Below are positions 17,101 through 26,030 of a DNA stretch of 26,893 nucleotides, one piece after another. The notes beneath the pieces are model-generated. The model made no database searches and was not told where the DNA came from. It saw only the letters and a list, made by a program, of their open reading frames with translations. The stretch is from Prasinococcaceae sp. CCMP 1430 (Eukaryota; Prasinodermophyta; Palmophyllophyceae; Prasinococcales; Prasinococcaceae), in contig RQSC01000003.1 of the NCBI GenBank assembly GCA_013416795.1, forward strand, positions 147,181-174,073, written 5' to 3'. Position numbers and translations under genes: made by a program. The number at the start of each line of letters is the position of its first letter. Positions within the stretch are counted from its first letter, which is position 1.

Positions 17101-20100
17101 CAGCGTCGTCGCCACGCAGATCTCGGTGGTGATGTCGGCCATCAAGGCGGGCAAGAGCCGCTTCATCTTCGAGGGCGAGGACATCCGGCTCATTCCGTCC
17201 TGTGGAATTTTTGTGACCATGAACCCCGGCTACGCCGGGCGCTCGGAGCTCCCCGACAACCTCAAGGCGCTGGTGCGCCCCGTGTCGATGATGGTTCCCG
17301 ACTTCACGCTCATCGCCGAGATCATGCTCTTCTCGGAGGGTTTCCAGACGGCGAAGCCGCTCTCCAAGAAGATGATCTCCATCATGGAACTCTCGCCGCA
17401 GCAGCTGTCCAAGCAGGACCACTACGACTACGGCCTGCGCTCGTTCGTCATCCCGATCGCGCGCGCGGCCGGCGCGCTCAAGCGCGCCGACCCCGACGTG
17501 GCCGAGGACTTCATTATGTACCGCACAATGCTCGATCTCATCAAACCCAAGCTGGTGTACGCCGACCTCCCGCTGTTCCAGGCGCTGCTCTCCGACCTCT
17601 TCCCGGGGCTCGAGCTCAACGACGCGGGCAGTGCCGAGCTGCGCGCGGAGCTGGAGGCCCAAGTCAGGGCCGCCGGCCTGCAGATCGTGCCGGACTGGAT
17701 CACCAAGATGGTGCAGATCTTCGACTGCAAGGTGGCGCGGCACGGCAACATGATCGTCGGCAAGACGGGCGCGGGCAAGTCCGAGGCGTGGAAGTGCCTC
17801 ACGCGCGCTATGGCCGAGCTTAAGAAGCGAGGCGCGCAGGGCGAATACGAGCGCGTGACAGTGCACACCATCAACCCGCTATCGCTCTCCAACGACGAGC
17901 TGTACGGCTCGTTCGACGCCGCGACGCACGAGTGGTCCGACGGCGTGCTCGCCAAGCTCATGCGCACCATCTGCCGCGACGAGGGGCTCGACCAGAAGTG
18001 GGTGCTCTTCGACGGCCCCGTCGACACCCTGTGGATCGAGTCGATGAACACGCTGCTGGACGACAACAAGCTGCTGACGCTTCTCAGTGGCGAGCGGATC
18101 TCCATGCCAGCGCAGGTCTCGCTGCTCTTCGAGGTGGAGGACCTCTCAGTGGCCTCGCCCGCGACGGTCTCCCGCGCGGGCATGATCTACATGAATACCG
18201 AGGACCTGGGCTGGCAGCCCTTCGTCACCAGCTGGCTTGAAAGGAAGACCGACGCGGCCATGGTGCAGACGCTGCGCCGCATGGTCGACAAGTATGTGGG
18301 CGCCACGCTCGAGTTCAAGCGGCTCAACTGCGCCGAGAGCGTGCCCGTCGACCAGCTATCGTCGGTGCGCTACACGTGCGCGCTGTTCGACTCGCTGGCG
18401 ACCGCCGAGAACGGCGTCGACCCGTCCGAGGGCGACGAGCGCCTCCCCCTCGTAGAGATGTGGTTCCTCTACGCGCTGATTTGGGCGATGGGCGGCACGG
18501 TCGACGAGGAGGGGCGCAAGAAATTCGACATGTTCTTGCGCGAGCTCGACGCGCGCTACCCGAGCCAGGACACCGTGTTCGAGTACTACGTCGACCCCAA
18601 GAAGAAGGTGTGGACGCCTTGGGAAGAGAAGCTGGGCGCGGCCTACCGCCCGGCCCCCGACACGCCCTTTTTCAAGATGGTGGTGCCGACGGTCGACACG
18701 CTGCGCACGCGCGCCGTGCTGGACGCCTACGTGCGCGTCGGCCGCCACGCGCTGCTGACGGGGAACGTCGGCGTGGGAAAGACGCTCGTGATTGAGGGCC
18801 TGCTCGCGGCGCTGCCGAGCTCCAAGTCGAGCGTGACCATCAATTTCTCCGCGCAGACGGGCGCCAAGTCACTGCAGGAGACCATCGAGGGCAACCTGGA
18901 GAAGCGGACGAAGGGCGTCTTCGCGCCAGTGGGTGGCAAGAAGCTCGCCGTGTTTTGCGACGACCTGAATATGCCCGCAAAGAGCGTCTTCGGATTCATG
19001 CCGCCGCTCGAGCTCCTCAAGCTGTGGATGGACAACGGCTTCTGGTACGACCGGCAGCGCCAGGAGGTGAAACACGTCAAGGACATGCAGCTGCTGGGCG
19101 CCATGGCGCCGCCCGGCGGCGGCCGCAACGCCTTCTCGCAGCGCATCCTGTCCTGCTTCGGCGTGCTCAACATGACGGCGCCGAGCGACGCGCAGGTGCG
19201 CCGCATCTTCGGTGCGCTGCTCAGCAGCCGGCTCAGCGACTTCGACGACGAGATTAAGCCGCTCTCCGAACCCATCGCCGCGGCCACCACCGAGATCTAT
19301 AACGCGGCGCTCGAGCACCTCCTGCCCACGCCGTCCAAGTGCACGTACCTCTTCAACCTGCGCGACGTGGGCAAGATCGTGCAGGGCGTCCTGCAGGCGA
19401 GCCGGTCCTACTACGACAGCCGCGAGTCGCTGCTGCAGCTGTGGTGCCACGAGACGCAGCGTGTCCTGTCGGACCGCATGTGGTCGTCGGACGACAAGAC
19501 GTGGCTAGTGTCGCAGATCGACAAGCGGCTGAACGAGGACATGTCGACGAGCTGGGGGGCGCTCTTCGACCGCGGCGAGGTGCCGCCTTTCGTGAGCTTC
19601 ATGCGCGAGGTGGAGTCGCCGCCGTACGAGGCCGTTAACGACATGAACGCGCTCAAGGACCTGCTCACCGAGAAGCTGGAGGACTACAACCTCGAGCCCG
19701 GCACCAGCGCGATGGACCTTGTGCTCTTCCGCGACGCCATGCACCACCTGTGCCGCATCCACCGCGTACTGTGCCTCCCGCGCGGGAACGCGCTGCTCGT
19801 GGGCATTGGCGGGTCGGGCCGAAAGTCGATGGCGCGCCTGGCGGCGTACGTGGCCGAGCTCAAGGTGTTCTCCATCGAGATCACCAAGAATTACCGCCTG
19901 CAAGAGTTCTACGAGGACCTCAAGATGCTCTTTAAGCAGGCGGGGGCCTCAAACAAGCCCACCGTCTTCCTCTTCGACGACCAGCAGATCGTGCACGAGA
20001 CCTTCCTGGAGGCGATCAACAACATCCTCACCAGCGGCATCGTGCCGAACATCTTCCCCAAGGACGAGCTGTCACCCATCCTCGATGAGTGCCGCGCGGA

Positions 20101-23100
20101 CGCCAAGAAGGTAGGCATGGGCGACACGGCCGACCAGGTGTTCAAGTTCTTCCTCGAGCGCGTGCGCAGCAACCTGCACGTGGTGCTGTGTCTGTCGCCC
20201 ATCGGCGAGGCCTTTCGCAACCGCGTGCGCATGTTCCCCGGGCTGGTCAACTGCACCACCATCGACTGGTTCACCGAGTGGCCGGGCGACGCGCTCTTTG
20301 AGGTGGCCGCCAAGCTGCTCGAAGAGGAGAGCCTCGGCTCCGACGAGGTGCGCACCAACATCTGCAAGGTGTTCGTGACGGCGCACACCTCCGTGTCGGA
20401 GGCGTCCGACCAAATGCTGCGCTCGCTCAAGCGCCACAACTACGTGACGCCCACCAACTATCTGGAGACGCTCAACACGTACCGCATGCTGCTCAAGGAG
20501 AAGCGCGCGAGCGTGGGCGAGCAGGCTAACAAGCTGAGCGGTGGTCTCGAGAAGCTCGGGGAGACGTCGGTGCAGGTGGGCGAGATGCAGGTGGTGTGCG
20601 AGGACAAGAAGGTGGTCGTGGCCAAGGCAAAGAAGGACTGCGAGGAGCTGCTCGTGGAGATCGTGCAGGAGAAGCGCATCGTGGACGAGCAGGAGAAGAC
20701 GGTCAACGCCGAGGCGGCCAAGATCGAGAAGGAAGCTGCGGAGACGCAGGTTATCGCCGACGACTGCCAGCGCGACCTCGACAAGGCGATGCCAGCGCTG
20801 AATGCGGCCGTTGAGGCGCTCAACGTGCTCACGAAGAAGGACTTGTCCGAGGTGAAGGCGTACGCCAAGCCGCCGCCGGCCGTCGAGACGACCCTCAACG
20901 CCGTCCTGACGGTGCTGAAGCGCCCCGCGGGCTGGGACGAGGCCAAGAAGCAGCTCAACGACTCCGCCTTCCTCACCAAGCTGATGGAGTACGACAAGGA
21001 CCTGCTCAACGACGCGCTGCTGAAGAAGATCGGCAAGTTCACAGGGCAGGAGGACTTCACGCCCGACAAGGTGGGCAAGGTGTCGGGGGCGTGCCGCGGC
21101 CTGTGCCTGTGGGTGCACGCTATGGACACCTACGGCCACGTGGCCCGCGACGTGGCCCCCAAGCGCGCCAAGCTCAAGGCGGCGACCGACACGCTCAACA
21201 AGAAGCAAAAGGCGCTCAAGCAGGCCAAGGCACAGCTCGCCGAGGTGCAGGCGAAGGTCCAGGCGCTTAAGGACAAGTACGAGCAGTCGACATCCTCCAA
21301 GGAGGCGCTGCAGCGCGAGGCCGAGGACCTCGAGCTCAAACTGCAGCGCGCGGAGAAGCTGGTGAACGGCCTGGCGGGCGAGAAGGGCCGCTGGGAGGCG
21401 TCGATCGGCGTGCTGCAGGAGCAGCTCACCCAGCTGCCCGGCGACGTGATGATGGCAGCAGCCTTCATGTCGTACGCGGGGCCCTTCCCCAAGACATACC
21501 GCGAGGAGCTCGTCGAGCACACGTGGATGAAGCAGCTTCAGCAGCTGGCGGTGCCCAGCTCGCCCAAGTTTGACTTCGCGGGCTTCCTGGCGGATCCATC
21601 CGACGTGCGTGACTGGAACATCCAGGGGCTGCCCAGCGACTCGTTCTCGACGGAGAACGGCGTGATGGTCACGCGCGGCCGCCGCTGGCCGCTCATGATC
21701 GACCCGCAGTCGCAGGCCAACCAGTGGGTGCGCGCCATGGAGGCCAAGAACGGCCTGCAGCTCATCGACCTGCAGATGCCAGGCTACATCCGCACGGTGG
21801 AGAACGCCGTGCAGTTCGGCTCGCCCGTGCTGCTGCAGAATATCCTCGAGGAGATCGACCCCATCCTCGAGCCCCTGCTCTCGAAGGCCTTCATCAAGAA
21901 GGGCAACTCGACGCTCATCAAGATCGGCGACAAGGAGCTCGACTTCTCGCCCGACTTCAAGCTGTACATCACCACGAAGCTCTCCAACCCGCACTACCAA
22001 CCGGAGATCTCCACCAAGGCGATGATCTGCAACTTCGCGCTTTCGGAGCAGGGCCTCGAGGCGCAGCTGCTGAACACCATCGTCAAGAAGGAACGGCCCG
22101 ACCTGGACCAGCAGAAGGGCGAGCTGGTGGTCAAGGTGGCCGCCGGCAAGCGCAAGCAGGCCGAGCTCGAGGACACCATTCTGTACATGCTCTCCACAGC
22201 GACCGGCTCGCTGCTCGACAACGTGGAGCTCATCAACACGCTGGACAGCTCCAAGGTGACCTGGGAGGAGGTGAACGAGTCCCTCAAGGTGTCCGAAGAG
22301 ACCTCCGAGATGATCGACCAGGCGAGCTCGGCGTATCAGCCGAGCGCGCTGCGCGCGTCCGCCCTGTACTTCGTGCTGAGCGACCTCGCGATGATCGACC
22401 CGATGTATCAGTTCTCGCTGGACGCCTACCAAGAGCTCTTCCTCACGTCGATCGCCAAGTCAGATAAGTCTGAGGTCATCGCTGAGCGCATCAAGAATCT
22501 CAACGACTATCACACGTATGCCGTGTACCGCTACACGTCGCGCGGTCTGTTCGAGAAGCACAAGCTGCTGCTCTCCATGCAGCTGTGTGTCAAGATTCTT
22601 CAGAGCTCTGACGCCGTCAACATGCAGGAGTGGACGTACCTGCTGCGCGGCGGTTTCGTGGTGGACAAGGCGGCGCAGCCGGCCAACCCCGCCCCGGCGT
22701 GGATCAGCGAGGAGATGTGGGACAACGTCTCGATGCTGGAGGAGCTGCCCAACTTCAAGGGCGTGGTAGCATCCTTCGAGCAGGCCAGCATGGTCTGGGA
22801 GTGGTACCGCGAGGGCGAGCCCGAGGTCGCCGAGCTGCCAGGCGAGTGGGAGGCGAAGTGCGACGAGCTGCAGCGGCTGGTCTTCGTGCGCTGCCTGCGG
22901 CCCGATCGCGTCATCTTCGCGGCCACCTCGTACGTTGCCAACAACCTCGGCCGCAAGTTCGTTGAGCCGCCGGTGCTGGATCTCGGCGAGGTGTACGTCG
23001 ATTCGAACCCGCTGACGCCCATCATCTTCGTGCTGAGCCCCGGCGTGGACCCCACGTCCAACCTGCGCCAGCTCGCGCAGCAGCAAAGCCAGGACGACCT

Positions 23101-24784
23101 GGTGGCCATCGCGCTCGGCCAAGGCCAGGCGCCGCACGCAACGAAGGCCATCGAGGCCGCCGTGGGTAGCGGCGGCTGGGTGTTCCTGGCCAACTGCCAC
23201 CTGATGACCAGCTGGCTGCCCGCGCTCGAGAAGATCATCGAAGACCTGCCAAACAAGAAGCCGCACGCCAACTTTCGGCTGTGGCTGTCGTCCAACCCCA
23301 CGGCCGACTTCCCGATCAACATCCTGCAGGGCGCGCTCAAGCTCACCACGGAGCCGCCACGCGGCCTGCGCGCGAACCTGCTTCGCATGTACTCGACCGT
23401 CTCCGAAGAATCGTTCGCCGAGTGCCGCAACGCGCAAAAGTACTCCAAGCTTCTCTTCTGCCTGGCGTACTTCCACTCCGTGCTGCTCGAGCGCCGCAAG
23501 TTCCAGTCTCTTGGCCTCAACATCCCGTACGACTTCAACGACACCGACTTCGCAGTGTCGGACGACCTGCTCAAGACGTACCTCGACGAGTACGCTGAGG
23601 TGCCCTGGGACGCCCTCAAGTACCTCATTTCGGAGGCGAACTACGGCGGGCGCGTCACGGACGAGCTGGACAGGCGCGTGCTCAACTCGTATCTCGAACA
23701 GTTCTACTGCGAGGACGCGCTCAACGTGCCCAACTACCCGCTGTCGACGCTCACGCACTACTACGTCCCCGAGCACGGCACGCTGCAGTCGTACAGGGAC
23801 TACATCCTCACGCTGCCGTCGGTGGACGACGCCGAGGCGTTCGCCCAGCACCCCAACGCGGACATCTCGTACATGATCCATGACTCGAAGACTATCCTCA
23901 ACTCGCTGGTCTCGTTGCTCCCGCGCCAGTCCGAGGGTGAGGGCACGTCCACCGACGACATCGTCACGAGCGTGCTGGAGGACCTCACCACGCAGGTGCC
24001 AGGCCCATGGAATCTCGAGGAGGTGCAGAAGGCCAAGGCCGGCGATCCGAGCGCGCTGCACGTTGTGCTCTTCCAGGAGGTGGAGCGCTACAACGTGCTG
24101 CTGAGCCTGCTCCATCAGACGTGCGAGGCCACTAAGAAGGGCATCAAGGGGCTGGTGGTCATGTCGGCCGAGCTCGACTCGATCTTCAACGCGGTGGCCG
24201 CCGGCAAGGTGCCTGACGCGTGGAAGAAGACCTACCCGAGCCTCAAGCCGCTGGGCTCGTGGATGCGCGACCTGGTGCAGCGCGTTGAGGAGCTCAACCA
24301 GTGGATCACCGGTTCGTACCCCAGCGTTTACTGGCTGTCGGGATTCACCTACCCGACGTGCTTCCTCACGGCCGTGCTGCAGACCACCGCGCGCCGCGAC
24401 GCCATCCCCATCGACACGCTCAGCTGGGACTTCTCCGTCGTCAACCTCAACGAGAGCGAGATTGCGCAGCCGCCAAAGGACGGCGTGTACATCAAGGGCA
24501 TCTTCCTCGAGGGCGCTGGCTGGGACTTCGACAACGGGTGCCTCACAGAGCCCGAGCCGCAGGAGCTCATCGTATCGATGCCCATCCTCCACTTCAAGCC
24601 CGTGGAGAACAAGAAGAAGTCGGCGAGGGGGCTGTACTCGAGCCCGCTGTACCTGTACCCGCTGAGGACGGGCACCCGCGAGCGGCCCTCGTACATGATC
24701 TCGGTCGACCTCAAGGCCGGCGCGCACGACTCGGACGTCTACGTCAAGCGCGGCACCGCACTGCTGCTCGCGCTCGACCAATAG
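11125..24784 (+). CDS. DNAH2: Inner-arm dynein heavy chain, DNAH2 type (I1/f dynein 1-beta, Chlamydomonas DHC10)
   Basis: Join 11125..16680, 16798..16827, 16979..24784, about 4,463 residues plus a missing first exon (human DNAH2: 4,427). Axonemal motor. The tail has HTVLYIP- and IHWTRQIKE-like blocks (GRTVLYIPNEELG, LIHWTRQIKEV) and GPLAEIEFWRSRSVDLSGI, as in DNAH2. Then: linker with RDKWVKEW-like RDRWVKEF; AAA1 P-loop GPAGTGKT (16645-16668) with Walker B CLDEFNRI; AAA2 GKTGAGKS (17759-17782); AAA3 GNVGVGKT (18761-18784) with CDDLNMP; AAA4 GIGGSGRKS (19802-19828); stalk coiled coils about 20490-20830 and 21150-21410 around the microtubule-binding tip; AAA5/6; and the C-terminal domain. The end, with PPKDGV, EGAGWD, KKSARGLYSSP and KRGTALL, matches DNAH2 better than monomeric-dynein or outer-arm chains. 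Start inferred from acceptor CCGCGCAG, phase 0. TAG at 24782-24784. Confidence 0.93.
16681..16797 (+). other. Dynein intron with GC-AG ends and a CA-rich tail
   Basis: Donor AAG|GCGAGT, acceptor CACACAG|GAC. Using the nearby GT in ACC|GTCAAG would drop the conserved Val-Lys of the family's TETVKD motif, so the GC donor is preferred. CTGAC lies at 16764-16768. The final part is nearly pure CA repeat and acts as the acceptor tract. Confidence 0.75.
16798..16827 (+). other. 30-nt dynein microexon (10 codons)
   Basis: It encodes DFGKALARYV, joining TETVK to IVFNCSDG exactly as in the AAA1 region of other dyneins (typical TETVKDLGKALG.YVIV.NCS.G). It is bounded by CACACAG and GTGCGT. Both flanks are phase 0, so skipping would remove ten residues without a frameshift. 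Confidence 0.85.
16828..16978 (+). other. Dynein intron with (CG)n tract
   Basis: Donor GTG|GTGCGT, acceptor AACTCGCAG|ATC. It contains a 25-nt alternating CG run (16836-16860) and CTGAC at 16942-16946, about 32 nt before the acceptor. Confidence 0.8.
16836..16860. repeat. (CG)n dinucleotide tract
   Basis: 25 nt of strictly alternating C and G inside the second visible dynein intron. Such alternating purine-pyrimidine sequence can favour Z-DNA. Confidence 0.9.
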
Positions 24785-24969
24785 CGGCGCTGAAATTACA
24801 TCACATCCATACTACAGTACAGTAATGTTTTTTTTCGAGCGTACAGGTCACGGAGGGGTGTGGGCGCAGAACCAGAACGCGTATGTCAGTAGTCACGAAC
24901 GCCGGGGCGGGCATTCGCGTGCGCTGGCGTGCAGCAGAGGTCGGAGGTCTCAGTGAGTCACGCGTGGAT

Positions 24970-25060
24970 ACACACACACACACACAACACACACACACAA
25001 ACAACACACACACACGCTCGCACGCACACGCACGCACGCACACACACACACACACACACA
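24970..25060. repeat. (CA)n-rich tract
   Basis: About 90 nt of CA repeats with occasional interruptions. Its complement, a TG-rich tract, lies at 25305-25390, so the two could pair as inverted repeats. Confidence 0.85.
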
Positions 25061-25075
25061 TGGCCATCGACTCAC

Positions 25076-25249
25076 CCAGAATAGTCCCACCGACGAAGTC
25101 GACCGACCGCGACGATGTTGAGACTGACGAGCCGCCGCGACCTTTCATCGAGCCCAGCCTGAAGCAGGGCTCTCCAGGCGCAGCGAGGGCGTGCATAGAG
25201 ACTATGCACGTCGCACGGACTGGCTGAGGACAGCCATCCGTGTCCCCAT
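25076..25249 (-). other. Possible internal exon, product unknown
   Basis: On the minus strand a pyrimidine-rich tract ending CCACCACCAG (to 25250) and a GTGAGT donor (25075-25070) bracket 174 nt. Two of the three frames are open across it; one contains MHALAAPGEPCFRLGSMKGR, another LQAGLDERSRRLVSLN. No homology is recognised and no CTGAC element lies before the acceptor. The splice signals alone are weak evidence. Confidence 0.2.
25190..25210. other. Perfect 9-bp hairpin with 3-nt loop
   Basis: CGTGCATAG, AGA, CTATGCACG form a fully paired stem-loop. Role unknown. Confidence 0.6.
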
Positions 25250-25304
25250 CTGGTGGTGGGGAGAGTGGTGGAAGAGAGGGTGTGCGTGTTCGTGCCTGCG
25301 CGCG

Positions 25305-25390
25305 TGTATGTGTGTGTGTGTGTGTGTGTGAGAGAGAGCCTGTGTGTGAGGGCCTCTGTGTGTGCGTCTGTGTGCGAGCATGTGTGCGTG
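25305..25390. repeat. (TG)n-rich tract
   Basis: TG dinucleotides, pure at about 25309-25330, then interrupted by GAGAGAG and GC-containing units. Confidence 0.85.
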
Positions 25391-25435
25391 GGTGGTGGGG
25401 GTGCGTGCGTAGGGCGGGTCACATCGGACCGGCGC

Positions 25436-26030
25436 CTACTGGCCAGTGTAGAGCTGAAGCATGATGTTGCGTGCGGCGTTGTCGTCCCGGCCCATGCTGC
25501 GTGACTGTCCTGCCAGGCTTGAACATCTCCGCATGCTTGCACGACTGGGCGGTGATGGTGATGGTCCAGGCCGAGCGTTCGCGTTTGTTCTTAAAGCGCA
25601 GCTCGAAGGCGTGCGCCGGCTGCCCACGTTTCAGTCGCTCCTCCTGCTTGCTCACGTTTGAGGCGTGGGCGTGAAACGCGTCCCGGCACGCGTGCTGCCG
25701 GACACAGGCAGCGATGTTGCTGAGGCCCGGGTGCTGGCGTATGAAGTGCCCCTTCGTCCTGGTCCCCGATGGGATGCGCTGTGCCTGGTCCCTGCCGTCG
25801 TTGATCTGCTGCAGCGCTCTCTTGAAGTCCTCGCTCTGCGACATGAAGGTGGACTCCTTGGGCCCTCTGCCCGTGTCCTCAGTGGCCAGGCATTGCATGA
25901 TGACCTTCTCCACCCACTTGGAGAGGGGCTCGGCGGCCTCAGTGCCGCCCGCGTGCCTGCCAACGCCTGCGTTGCGCAGGAGCTCGACCGCCAGGTTATA
26001 AATCTTCCTGGCGCCGCGCATTTGCTGCAT
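25436..26030 (-). pseudogene. Decayed TnpB/Fanzor-like (OrfB family) RNA-guided nuclease remnant
   Basis: Minus strand, two frames. Frame one (from about 26030) has ARKIYNLAVELLRNAG, then VRQHACRDAFHAHASN, KQEERLKRGQPAHAFELRF and KNKRERSAWTITI. This order (R..YN.AV; VR..A..D...A...N; F.L.F+.K+....TI) is typical of the N-terminal half of TnpB/IS607 OrfB and eukaryotic Fanzor proteins. The frame then shifts by about 25500. A second frame gives GRDDNAARNIMLQLYTGQ and a stop at 25436-25438; RDxNAARNI is the last RuvC motif, with its catalytic Asp, at the C-terminus of that family. The RuvC segments carrying the first Asp and the Glu, and the zinc-finger cysteines, do not fit in the few residues between, so the core appears deleted. 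Known: intact relatives are transposon-encoded RNA-guided DNA nucleases. This copy is inferred to be inactive. Confidence 0.6.

Larger units (their letters stand above)
24785..25435. other. Dynein 3' region and repeat-rich intergenic stretch
   Basis: Begins with an A+T-richer dynein 3' region (TACAGTACAGTA then a T-run, 24813-24836). A CA-rich block (24970-25060), a short possible minus-strand exon (25076-25249), a perfect hairpin (25190-25210) and a TG-rich block (25305-25390) follow. Confidence 0.5.

Noticed and set aside
20072-24781. Very long minus-strand open frames opposite the dynein gene (about 786 and 773 codons), and similar ones at 12007-16392
   Set aside because: They mirror the codon structure of the G+C-rich dynein coding strand, are rich in Leu/Val/His/Arg/Glu, show no motifs, and lack splice or promoter signals.
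25240-25504. Plus-strand Val/Cys/Arg-rich frames over the TG repeat
   Set aside because: Translation of a microsatellite; no real coding signature.
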